A stretch of DNA of 64,000 bases, taken from Aurantiochytrium sp. KH105. Its lineage: Eukaryota > Sar > Bigyra > Thraustochytrida > Thraustochytriidae. The notes beneath the pieces are model-generated. The model was not told the origin of the DNA. It worked only from the letters and a program-made list of their open reading frames with translations, and made no database searches. Shown one piece after another: positions 47,946 to 57,055 of the stretch. The DNA is taken from contig BGKB01000057.1 of NCBI GenBank assembly GCA_003116975.1, positions 310,001 to 374,000 of the forward strand, given 5' to 3'. The position numbers and the translations under genes are program-made. The first letter of the stretch is position 1. Each line of letters opens with the position of its first letter.

Positions 47946-50381
47946 TTACGGTTGCGGGTAAAACTTTTCCGTGTAGCGGCGGAAAAGCGCGGGAATGTGC
48001 GAGAGGCGATTGAGGGTCGCCATCTCGGCGGCCTCGGGGCCGTCGGCGTCGAAAAATCGATCGTTCTCATCAACGAGCCGACGATCGACGACCTTGACGC
48101 CTGCGCAATGAATGTCGAAGAAGGCGGCAAAGCGGCTCCCGCCAGTCTGTGTGCTAATGTGGTCCAAGACTTCCGGACAGCGCTCGTACCCAATGAAGAC
48201 GGTGTGAGTCGCGATCCCGGCGTCCACCGCACTTTGAACCTGATTGCGGAGACGCACATCCCCGCTCGTTGGCTTGCCGTCCGTAATAAAGAGTATGTGC
48301 TGATCGCAAGGTCTTGCACGGCCCACTCCCGTGCCGGCATTGGTGCGGCGCGCCATACCTCCGGCACGATCAAACTCCTCGAGGGCAAGATTGAAGGCAG
48401 CCTCGTAGTTGGTCTTGCCCGAGCAAGTAACCTCGCCTGCTCGCTGCATCAGCGCACCGTACTCGCGCGTAAAGAACTTGCCATTATCCCAGAACGCCTG
48501 GACATCCGTGTCGAATTCGGCGTACCCAACGCGCATGCGTTTGCGCCGCGCGAGATCGATGACACGCGAACATACGAGCGAGCACCAATCGGCCCAAATA
48601 CCTTCCATCGAAGCCGAGGTATCTCGCAAGATAATAAGACGGCCGCCAGCCCCGACTCGCGTGCGACGATGGGAGCGCGGAAGCCGTGGAGATGGCATGT
48701 CGAACCAGCATGCAAGGTCCGTCGTGTCCGACTCCGATATGGACGAGAGACGCTCCCCTGGACTCCACCCGCGAGGGGATCCACCCGAGTGAAGCTGGTC
48801 GTTCGCCGCGCCGCGGTCGATATTTCCTCGAAGAGATCGCATGATTGGCTCAATATTGTGCGTGCCAAGGTCCATGTTCAGCGAACGCTGACGCTCGGGC
48901 CTACGCTGCGTCTGACCTGGGCTTCCGCTTTTCTCATTTTCCTGCGTCCGCATCTGCGGTTCGCCATCTTCGCCCTGCGCATCATTGTGATCATTGGCGC
49001 CGTTCGACTCGTCTGGGACATCGTGCTGCTTCGACGAAGCAGATTCGTCCGTTTCCTGCTGTCCATTCTCATCGGGGCTCTCTGCACCGCTGGGTGGAGC
49101 ATTATCCGATGCACGCGGTGAACTCCCTTTTGGCGAGTCGTCATTGCTTCCCGTGTCAGGGGACGACTTGGGGTCTGGAAATGCTTCGCCGTCGGGTCCA
49201 CCCGAGTCGTCGCCAGGATTTTGTGGAGGAGGTGAGATGGGTGGTGTGCTCTCTTCGTACTCGCGAATCACTGCATCGATGATCTCGTCAATCTTGTCTT
49301 GCACACCCTCCGGAACACGAAATGTTGTTAGGTAACGAAGCACATAGAGATCTCTTGGCTCGCAGCGGTATCTGCCGTGCAGAACGGCGTTCGCTTTCAT
49401 CACACGCACGGCCTTGACCAAAAAAGTGCGATCGGAAAGCAGCGAGTTTGACTCGTCGAGTCTAAATTGGCTCCGAAGAATCCGCAAGAGAGAGAGAAGA
49501 ACTTGCTTTGGGGGCTCACCCAATAGAACGTATGGAACGAGGTCGCACGCCTCTTCGAGCGTCTCGCGGCCAATACGACGCACGCTGCGGTCTTCCACGT
49601 CAGCTTGCGAAAGACCATAGAGATCGATCACACGTTCTGCCGATTCCCAATCATTGTTTTGCACCAGTCCATTCGCGCGCACCTGCAGCGTAAAACGATC
49701 GAGATTGGCAGGGTCAAGCGGTTCGGCAAAGTAGGCATCATCTGTGGCCGGATTACTGCTCGCAATCGCAGAGTACAAAGGTAGTTTGTCAGGGGAGGTA
49801 CCGAACTTGCGCTCGTTGAGGATGCGCAACAATACATTCAAAGCCTCGCCTGGAGCTCGACTGATATCATCGAGAACGCAGATTTCGCTCGTAAGGATCC
49901 CGCCCGGAATGATGTCCTGCCGAATGACCTCGCCACCGGTGGTCGCGTCACGGTCGCGCACAATGACGCTATCGCCAACGAGCTCCGCAAGACGCGTGTC
50001 GCGGTGCATTTGATACATGAAGACCTCGAGACCGGTGCTTTCGCTGATAATTTCGGACATCATGGTCTTGGCAACGCCCGGAGGGCCTTCGAGGTAGACG
50101 TGCTCTTTGGCAAGAAGGCCGAGCAGCATAGCCTCTTTGACATCATTATGACCAATGACATGCTCGTCGAGAGAAACTCGCAAGGTCTGCAGATTCTTGG
50201 AAACGTCCTCGAGAGCAAGAAGTCTCTCTGCAAGACCTTTTTCCCTGAACCCTTTGCCAGTATCGCGCTTTTGTGAAAGTCCTCGTGTCGCAAACGGTGC
50301 ACGTAAGGCATTTCTCCAAACTAGCATCTTTGCCTGTCGCCGTCTGAAGGCGACCTTGGGCGTCGAAACTCGGGGCAACAT
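47946..50381 (-). CDS. Mitochondrial MoxR AAA+ ATPase-VWA fusion, copy 2
   Basis: About 811 residues from ATG 50381. The N-terminus (MLPRVSTPKVAFRRRQ and on to about residue 40) is basic, a likely mitochondrial presequence but unrelated in sequence to that of copy 1. The AAA+ module is close to copy 1 (GPPGVAKT near 98, CVLDDISRAP) and so is the VWA domain (DTSASMEGIWADW near 587). The linker between them is diverged, Asp/Pro/Gln/Asn-rich and acidic. Conservation of both nucleotide and metal sites in both copies implies both remain functional. Two different subunits of a mixed ring are possible. Confidence 0.88.
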   Translation of the reverse strand: MLPRVSTPKVAFRRRQAKMLVWRNALRAPFATRGLSQKRDTGKGFREKGLAERLLALEDVSKNLQTLRVSLDEHVIGHNDVKEAMLLGLLAKEHVYLEGPPGVAKTMMSEIISESTGLEVFMYQMHRDTRLAELVGDSVIVRDRDATTGGEVIRQDIIPGGILTSEICVLDDISRAPGEALNVLLRILNERKFGTSPDKLPLYSAIASSNPATDDAYFAEPLDPANLDRFTLQVRANGLVQNNDWESAERVIDLYGLSQADVEDRSVRRIGRETLEEACDLVPYVLLGEPPKQVLLSLLRILRSQFRLDESNSLLSDRTFLVKAVRVMKANAVLHGRYRCEPRDLYVLRYLTTFRVPEGVQDKIDEIIDAVIREYEESTPPISPPPQNPGDDSGGPDGEAFPDPKSSPDTGSNDDSPKGSSPRASDNAPPSGAESPDENGQQETDESASSKQHDVPDESNGANDHNDAQGEDGEPQMRTQENEKSGSPGQTQRRPERQRSLNMDLGTHNIEPIMRSLRGNIDRGAANDQLHSGGSPRGWSPGERLSSISESDTTDLACWFDMPSPRLPRSHRRTRVGAGGRLIILRDTSASMEGIWADWCSLVCSRVIDLARRKRMRVGYAEFDTDVQAFWDNGKFFTREYGALMQRAGEVTCSGKTNYEAAFNLALEEFDRAGGMARRTNAGTGVGRARPCDQHILFITDGKPTSGDVRLRNQVQSAVDAGIATHTVFIGYERCPEVLDHISTQTGGSRFAAFFDIHCAGVKVVDRRLVDENDRFFDADGPEAAEMATLNRLSHIPALFRRYTEKFYPQP

Positions 50382-50779
50382 GGCGCCAAGGTGACCCAGC
50401 AAGCTTCCTTCCGCCTCTGGGCGTCCTTGCCAGCGTCTAGACCGCAGCCAGACCCGACGTCTAGTGCTCAAAGAACTTGGAGTCTACTGCTCGCGCAAGT
50501 CGCGCAACATTACTCGCTCGCTCCATCACAATCGTCTCAAATGTGCCGTTTCGCGAGGGCCACATTCGTGGACGTGCGAGGCTCGTAGATGATCTCTCTC
50601 CTACAGCAGCGACAACTACAAGAGCAACAACGCCTTGGCAGATCCTCGACGCCTGAGACGCCGCCGAAGAGCCTTTGGCTGCGCGCGAGACTGGGACGCC
50701 CGTGCGGAGAGCCCGTGCCGAACGCGAGCGCTCGAGAGCAGCCGAAGTCTTCGAGAAAAGGGGCGTAGACAAAGAGAAG
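50382..50779. promoter_or_regulatory. Divergent intergenic region
   Basis: About 400 bases between MoxR-VWA copy 2 and EXO84. The EXO84 frame is open upstream to about 50675 without an ATG. No repeat of note. Confidence 0.4.
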
Positions 50780-53599
50780 ATGGTGGCACTGACCAAGGTC
50801 TCCGTCTCGAGGTCGACTCCTGCCGCGGGGACAGCGGCCGCTGGACAGCTAGGAACGCAGCAGACGGGCGACGCGGCGGGCAGACGCGTGGCGTCGAGTC
50901 TTGATGACTTTGCAGACGAACTGGATCCGGAACTGGAGGTGTTTAGCACGAAAGGGTTCGACGCCAAGGCCTTTACGACGTCGTTCTATGAACAACACAC
51001 GGAGGCGCAAGCCAAGACATTTTGCCTGCAATTGCTCGAACAACGAGGTAAAGCGAGCGATCTCTTGCAACGCAAGGTCTTTCGACATTATCCCAAGTTT
51101 ATCGAGTCTGCCTCTGACCTACGCAAAATGGATGCTGGGCTCTCTGAGCTGCGTCGCGGCCTCGGCAAGACGGAGTTTGTCTTGCAGAGTATTCAGGTAG
51201 CAGCGAGCAACCTCGAGCGACTGCGTACCTTTGAAGAAAAACGTCTCGAAATTGCCCATCGTCGCGAAAAGGAAAGGCGTAAGCTTGTCAAGCTTTCCAG
51301 CGTCGCAGGCTCAGTATCGGCCGACGAGTCGCACAACTCTGCTACACATAGTGGCCTGGGTCGCAGCAATGGCGTGGCACAAGGAGGGCGCAGACTCGAC
51401 ACTGAAGCACTGGCCGCATCCTTGGAGGTATCGCGATTCAAGAAGGTGCAATCACTTTACAGTGATGCGTCCTTTCCTCTGGCCTGGCTCATTGAGGCGC
51501 CAGACAAACTTCGTCTTTTGCTCCACAGCGAGGCCTATGAGGATGCTGTGGCTCTTGTCAACCGTGTCCGTAAGGTTAACGTGGACAAGTTTCAGAGTGA
51601 TCTTGAGGCCAAGTTGCAAAGCGGCGAGCAGGTCGACACGTATATGTTGGACGAGAAGCTCTGGGCACTTTACTACGCGATCCGCATCGTCGAAGAGGAG
51701 GCTGAGAGCTTTTTAGACGAGCTACTCCAGCTTTTGGAGCGAAACCAGCCTCGTCTCGGCGGCAGGGTTCTCGCCGATGGAAAGAGTTCCAAGACGCAGA
51801 AACAGCAGCAGCAGCAATTTGCAAGGCATCCCGTGGAGCTCATTTCCGCGCTGGGTCAACCTGTAGTAGCCTGTCGCGGCTACCTACGAGGGCGTCGTCG
51901 GTTCATTCGCGAGGTTTCAGACGAGGTCATTTACGGCCCGCTTGCCACCGAACCTGAACAGTGCATTCTCGAGCTCGCGCAGGGTGTTTTTGGCGCAATT
52001 CTGGAAACGAGCATGGAGTTCCGGAGTCTTTTCGCCGAAACTCAGGCACGCTCCAAGTCCAACTCGAGCAATGGCGCCAAGGGCGACGCTGTAAATGCGG
52101 TCCCAGACACCTTGCAACCCCTTTTTGTGGTTTGGGCGCACGAAGAAGCAACACGATTTTGCACAAATTTTGTACGCTTTCTAATTCCAGGATTTCAGGA
52201 AAGCTCTAGTGCGGGTACTGGCGGCATGACATCTTACGAACTCGATCTCTACGATGACGCAGCCGTGGACGACGAAGCGCGGGAACTTTTACTTGGGGAT
52301 GATCTCAATGCGCTGGCGATGAAAGGCATTCCCTTTGCTTCCGAAAAGGGCGGTCTCGGATCACACGTATCACTGAGCAGCGCGCAGTGGACGAGTCTGG
52401 GAACCTGCTTGCGTTGGAGTTTGCTGCTGTGCAGACGCTTAGAAAAGGAGGATGTGCTACTAAGCTTTGTGCTCGCGCGGCAGCTGGGTGGCCCCCTCCT
52501 CTCCGCAGTGAATGCGCTGTTTGCCAATGCAGAAAAGGCGCTTCGAACGCAGCTGCGTCGCGAGACTTGGCAAGCGGAGCAGCTTCGTGTAGAGGGTCGA
52601 ATCGCGAACGAGGAGGCTGGCCTCACGCTCACCGCCAGCGGTCAAACGGCCTACTCTGTGGTTGGAACAATTCTCGAGCGCGTCAAGCAGATCTACAAGA
52701 GGAGCTACGCGACACGTACCGCGACTCTCGAGGCACGAATTGTCGAAGGCCTTGTGGGCTTGCTGGGCGTTTACTTGGACAATCTGGTCCATGCTGCCGG
52801 AGCCTGGCCGGCCAAGCTCGATGGCTCACGAGACAAGTTCGAAGAGTTTATCTTGGCCCAATCGCGGCGCGGGGAATCCTATCAAGGTATTTGCACCAAG
52901 ATTGAGCGACCTCTTACATATCGTGAAAAACGCTGCGTGACGATTCTCATGAGCGGTCCGTATTCAAACGCGCAGCTGCTGGGCATGATCGCGGACGCTC
53001 TCTATGTTTCAACAGATCTTAGCACGCGCGCCGTGGAGAATTTTGAGAAACTCTTTAAGCGTCGCGTTCGCACGCTGCGCAAATTCCTTTCAAGCGTGCG
53101 TTCGTTGGACAATGACGAGTCTCCATGGCGCATGCTTTGCGATGCTTTTGTGACACGGAACGCAAACAGTTTTCTCGAGGACGTGTTGCAGTGGAGTCAG
53201 TTCAATTACAGTTCTGGCCAGCGGGTCGACGCAGTCCAAGAGGATCGCGCCGCAGTCAGTCCGAACTTTGAACGCCTTGCCAACGTCCTTGCGGACCTGA
53301 AAAACCTGGGCACCAAGATTCTTGGAGGCCATTCCTGCGCACTTGACATGGTTGCTTCGATTGTGGAACACATGATCGACAAGCTTGAGGCCGATGGGAT
53401 GCCCTCTGCGATCTTTGGTCCTGTCGACGGCCCTACCAACAGCAAGCGACTTGCAGCGGACTTGCACCTGCTTTTGCAACTTCCACAGACTCTTTTGCAG
53501 AGGCAACCTTCTGAAGAGGCGACAGCCAAGGTAGAAAGCATCCTGCAAAAGACGGGGGCTTACGCCGCCCTTGCTCGGCCGGCAGCAAAGCAAGGGTGA
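50780..53599 (+). CDS. EXO84: Exocyst complex component EXO84
   Basis: About 939 residues from ATG 50780. Exocyst subunit that tethers secretory vesicles to the plasma membrane. The N-terminal rod is typical: KASDLLQRKVFRHYPKFIES with SDLRKMDAGLSELRRGL (about residues 90-135), the Vps51/Exo84 pattern. Later, WLIEAPDKLRLLLHSEAYED (about 235-265) matches the EXO84 helical core. The remainder is helical, as in C-terminal exocyst subunit domains. It is longer than the animal protein (about 725), with Ser/Gly and Gln insertions. No PH domain is obvious. It is convergent with BBS6. Confidence 0.75.
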   Translation: MVALTKVSVSRSTPAAGTAAAGQLGTQQTGDAAGRRVASSLDDFADELDPELEVFSTKGFDAKAFTTSFYEQHTEAQAKTFCLQLLEQRGKASDLLQRKVFRHYPKFIESASDLRKMDAGLSELRRGLGKTEFVLQSIQVAASNLERLRTFEEKRLEIAHRREKERRKLVKLSSVAGSVSADESHNSATHSGLGRSNGVAQGGRRLDTEALAASLEVSRFKKVQSLYSDASFPLAWLIEAPDKLRLLLHSEAYEDAVALVNRVRKVNVDKFQSDLEAKLQSGEQVDTYMLDEKLWALYYAIRIVEEEAESFLDELLQLLERNQPRLGGRVLADGKSSKTQKQQQQQFARHPVELISALGQPVVACRGYLRGRRRFIREVSDEVIYGPLATEPEQCILELAQGVFGAILETSMEFRSLFAETQARSKSNSSNGAKGDAVNAVPDTLQPLFVVWAHEEATRFCTNFVRFLIPGFQESSSAGTGGMTSYELDLYDDAAVDDEARELLLGDDLNALAMKGIPFASEKGGLGSHVSLSSAQWTSLGTCLRWSLLLCRRLEKEDVLLSFVLARQLGGPLLSAVNALFANAEKALRTQLRRETWQAEQLRVEGRIANEEAGLTLTASGQTAYSVVGTILERVKQIYKRSYATRTATLEARIVEGLVGLLGVYLDNLVHAAGAWPAKLDGSRDKFEEFILAQSRRGESYQGICTKIERPLTYREKRCVTILMSGPYSNAQLLGMIADALYVSTDLSTRAVENFEKLFKRRVRTLRKFLSSVRSLDNDESPWRMLCDAFVTRNANSFLEDVLQWSQFNYSSGQRVDAVQEDRAAVSPNFERLANVLADLKNLGTKILGGHSCALDMVASIVEHMIDKLEADGMPSAIFGPVDGPTNSKRLAADLHLLLQLPQTLLQRQPSEEATAKVESILQKTGAYAALARPAAKQG

Positions 53600-53766
53600 A
53601 GGAAAAAGAAGGAGAGAAAGATGCATTGTCCGTCTCTCATCCTAATGGTCTTTGTATAGTAAGTTTGAAAGTTGTCAAATCCTTTTTATCGATCGAGAGA
53701 GTCAGATATTGATTGATAAATACTCTTGTCAGCTGCAGGCACATCGAGATGCTCAATTTCTTACCA

Positions 53767-55533
53767 TTATCTTGGTCTTGCATCCGATGACATATCTTCA
53801 ACGATAATCGATCCAATCCCAAAAAGTACAATTGCGGTCTGCACACCCACTTGGAGCGCATGAGCTTTGGCTGGACCCGAATCCAGGACCGTTTGCGAGT
53901 CGATAGAACGCTCAAGAAGTGGATCCCAGCCCCTCACTACCTTGGAAGCATAATTCTTACGATCCATGAGCGCGTCGAGGACATCGAACCCAGTTAGACC
54001 ACCCGAAGAGACTGGCGCTGGCTGCAACGCGCGCGCAACAGACTCCAGTGCGCTGGCGAGAATCTCTGCCGAGGAAGCGTGCGCCGCAGTAGGCGCCTCT
54101 TTGGCCCAAACTTGCCGCAGACGAGTCGCAAGTGCAAATTCAGTTGCTCCCGCGCCAAGCAGCGCAAAAGGGTTGTGCACAAAGGCTTTGAGCATGACGA
54201 TTGCACGTTGCGCCACGACGCGAAGTTCGTCGGCTGCAGCTTCGTCGGGAGCACAAAGCACAACCGAGGCGACGCGAGCACCGCGCGAGCCTGCCTGAAC
54301 ACGAAGGAGACGCTGACCTGAGCCTGAACGCTGGACCTCGACGGCACCTACGTTGCCGAGGTGAGTGACGTCGAGGGCAGAAGATCCCGCAGCAAGCACC
54401 GCTGCCGATCGAAAAACGTGAGCTCCAGTAAGTTCCTGAACAGCAGCGAGATGCGTTGCAGAGATTCTTTCGACAGCAATGATGCCGCGCTCGAGCAAGT
54501 GCATACGAAGCCATGGGTGTATAAGTCGCTGAGAGAAGACATAGCGGACTTCGGCGCCCGGAATGTTGACGATGCGATCCGCAAGCTTGGTCAAAAGTTT
54601 CGTTTCTGCATCACGCGCTGTCCACTCGGTACTCCTTTGATTTGCTGCGGCTGATGATTCGTACGACTCGGTCGTAAGTGCGAATCCGACATCGACTTCG
54701 TCTCCTGAAAGCAAAAGGGAGGTGCTAAAGAGAATGACGTGCCCGGCACTTGAACTGTGCTCTCGTTGATACTGCGCAAGGCGATTCCAAATTGCTGGCG
54801 CGAGTGGTATATCCAAGACAAGCTCGCTGCGAAGAGCGCGCGATGCGAGCACAGGCTCTCCTGGATTCACGACAAGTTTGAGCCCAGAGGAGATGCGACC
54901 TTGGGCATCAACATTCAAGGAAACGAGAAACGCATCAAGGAGGACTTGCGAAACATGTCGCGCTTCGTTCGTACATGGATTCCACGCAATGCATGCATGC
55001 TTTGTGGCCATGGCCGTCTCGAGGAGTCCACGAAGAGTCTCCCTGTCGCTCAGTTTGATCTCTCGACGTAGGAAAAGCAGGGCTCCAGAACCAGGATGCA
55101 AGTCGCTCGCACTTTGGGCCAGCGCCCATTCCAGACCCGCGCGCAATGCACGCGGTTCCAATCCGCGGTCGTGGGCCTGTCGCAGCGTCTCGGTTGCAAT
55201 TAGAGTAGCAAGGAGGCCCGCATCTCCATGCGCGCGCTCCTGCGCAGCCAGCAATTGTAGCGCAAGCCGCAATGCTGGGTCACGTTCATGTAGACTTTGG
55301 CGCAGACTCGCCGCGCGCGCCAAGACAGTGGACGAGCAGTTGCTCTTGACGCCGTTGGCGTCGGGTCCGATCCACTCGCCAGCTCCTGCCGGGCCAAAGC
55401 AGCGGCGGGCCAGGGTCGAAAGGCGCGAAGCCGCTGCCAGGATTTCCGATCTCGCCACCGTCCCGGTTGCGAGGCGTTGGGAGGAGTTTCCTTGTGGCGG
55501 ACGCGCACGCGTGCGTGTGCGTGCAGAAGACAT
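53767..55533 (-). CDS. MKKS: BBS6/MKKS chaperonin-like protein
   Basis: About 588 residues from ATG 55533 (animal protein about 570). Group II chaperonin fold related to CCT. LCAPDEAAADELRVVAQRAI, FALLGAGATEFALATRLR and the C-terminal ALQVGVQTAIVLFGIGSIIVED match the MKKS/BBS6 pattern. The ATP-site GDGTT of CCT is replaced (GDAGLLAT), as in BBS chaperonin-like proteins that do not act as ordinary ATPases. It should assist assembly of the BBSome, which traffics membrane proteins into cilia, so the organism is probably flagellated. BBS10 or BBS12 are less likely given the absence of large insertions. Confidence 0.8.
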   Translation of the reverse strand: MSSARTRTRARPPQGNSSQRLATGTVARSEILAAASRLSTLARRCFGPAGAGEWIGPDANGVKSNCSSTVLARAASLRQSLHERDPALRLALQLLAAQERAHGDAGLLATLIATETLRQAHDRGLEPRALRAGLEWALAQSASDLHPGSGALLFLRREIKLSDRETLRGLLETAMATKHACIAWNPCTNEARHVSQVLLDAFLVSLNVDAQGRISSGLKLVVNPGEPVLASRALRSELVLDIPLAPAIWNRLAQYQREHSSSAGHVILFSTSLLLSGDEVDVGFALTTESYESSAAANQRSTEWTARDAETKLLTKLADRIVNIPGAEVRYVFSQRLIHPWLRMHLLERGIIAVERISATHLAAVQELTGAHVFRSAAVLAAGSSALDVTHLGNVGAVEVQRSGSGQRLLRVQAGSRGARVASVVLCAPDEAAADELRVVAQRAIVMLKAFVHNPFALLGAGATEFALATRLRQVWAKEAPTAAHASSAEILASALESVARALQPAPVSSGGLTGFDVLDALMDRKNYASKVVRGWDPLLERSIDSQTVLDSGPAKAHALQVGVQTAIVLFGIGSIIVEDMSSDARPR

Positions 55534-55951
55534 GGCGATAGCGCCGGCTGGGGCTCCGCCGTAGCCACGCCGCGGGCCCCCGTAGCCCTCGCCACGGGTT
55601 GGCTGCGCGAGGACGATTTCTTTAGTTTTCTTTGACGTTTGGATCTCTCGACAGTTCGATCTTGTCCCCTTATCAAGCACTTTTACAGCAAAAAGTTTGA
55701 CAATAATAAAAAATCGACACGGATACTTAGATACGATGCCCTTCATTGATGAGGGCGGCTATGTTTTCCTTCTGGAGGGGAGGAGGGGGCGAGAATTCTG
55801 GACTTGAACGCGAGCTTGTCACTTGCCTCTCTTTTGCTCAATGGCTGGTTTCATAGTTTCATGGCTGGCTGGTGAATGCATTTAGCTTTCGGACGACATC
55901 CGGAAAAGGCATAAAAGAAGAAGAAGAGCAAATACAGCAGTCGCGGTCGCG
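55534..55951. other. Intergenic region between BBS6 and peptide deformylase
   Basis: About 420 bases: the BBS6 leader, with an open frame but no better ATG than 55533, and the 3' flank of the deformylase. No further feature seen. Confidence 0.4.
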
Positions 55952-56741
55952 CTAGACGTACTCTCGCTGCACGTCCGGTGGAACATCGTAATCGCTTCCA
56001 GCCGTGGCGGCTTTCATCGCAGCCACCGGGTCATCGAGATCCTCCACTGGGGCCCCGTCCTCGTGAAAACCGGAGACGAAGGATTCTGCGACAATGTCAC
56101 ATGTATCGAGAATGCGATCTGTAAACATAATACCCTCAAGGTGGTCGTACTCGTGTTGAAATACGCGGGCGGGATGGTTTCGCAAACGACGCTTAATGCT
56201 TGTGCCCTCAAGATCTTTGAACTCGACCTCGATCCATGTGTGGCGTGGCACAAGAGCCGCGACACCTGGCAGACTGAGACAGCTTTCGTAGGAGGCTTCG
56301 ACTTCTGTAGAAACGGCCGTGACAACAGGATTGACGACGGCAATAAAGGCGAGGTCCCAGCTCGGCGTGACGCGGATACTCTTGCCGATCTGCTTGAGCT
56401 CCTTGCCCGCAGGCATGCGCGGTCTGCCCATAATAAAGACCCTATCATTAATACCGATCTGCGGCGCGGAGATTCCGAACCCGGGCTGGCTCCCCACGAT
56501 CTTGAGCAGTCGGTTGCACAGCCTTCGCGTGGCCGGTGCGCTCGGGCTCGTAACCTTGCTGCTAATTTCCCTCAGCGCTGCGTTCGCATTCCTTTCCTTC
56601 GTCAGTCGCTCATTCGCTGTGGCCGAGGACGCTTGTCTCTCTCCTTCCTCTCTGACACGATCTCCGCCCGCCGCCCCGTCCCTGGCGCCGCCCCCGTCGC
56701 TTACCTTTGTCGCCGAGGAGGCGCACCTTGTCGACGGCCAT
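55952..56741 (-). CDS. PDF: Peptide deformylase, two exons
   Basis: Metalloenzyme that removes formyl from N-formyl-methionine on organelle-made proteins. Exon 1 is 56705-56741 (MAVDKVRLLGDK); the intron 56578-56704 (127 nt, GTAAGC to CGCAG) is followed by exon 2, 55952-56577. The joined product has 220 residues and the splice restores the normal start (LREISSKVTSP). All three motifs are present: GFGISAPQIG, ESCLSLPG (metal-binding Cys) and HEYDHLEG (two His ligands and the catalytic Glu). No organelle-targeting peptide precedes the domain, which is odd for a eukaryotic deformylase; an upstream exon or alternative start may supply it. It is divergent from MFAP1. Confidence 0.9.
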
Positions 56742-57055
56742 CTCGCGAGCCCGCCCCCTCGTCGCGGCCTCCTCCGCCGCGCCTCTCGCGCAGCCGCGGC
56801 GTGTCGCGGCCCTCGCTGGTCCCGTCGCGCGGGCTGCTGCAGCCGCTGCCGCCGTCGGCGTCGGCGTCGGCGTCGTCGCTGCTGCCGCTCTTCTCGTCGC
56901 AGTTGTCGTCGTCGCAGTTGGGGTTTTGCTTTTGCATCCATCTTCATCCATCCATCCATCCATCCATCCATCCATCCACCGCTGCCGCTCTTCGCCGCGC
57001 TCGAGCTGGCCGCGGCCTCGGTCGCGCAGAACGGCATCGCGGCGCGGGCGGCGCG
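56742..57055. promoter_or_regulatory. Divergent promoter region with ATCC repeat
   Basis: 314 bases between the deformylase and MFAP1 ATGs, a compact bidirectional promoter. It contains an ATCC array (about 56944-56977). Confidence 0.5.
56944..56977. repeat. ATCC tetranucleotide repeat
   Basis: About eight ATCC units inside the divergent promoter region. Confidence 0.85.
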
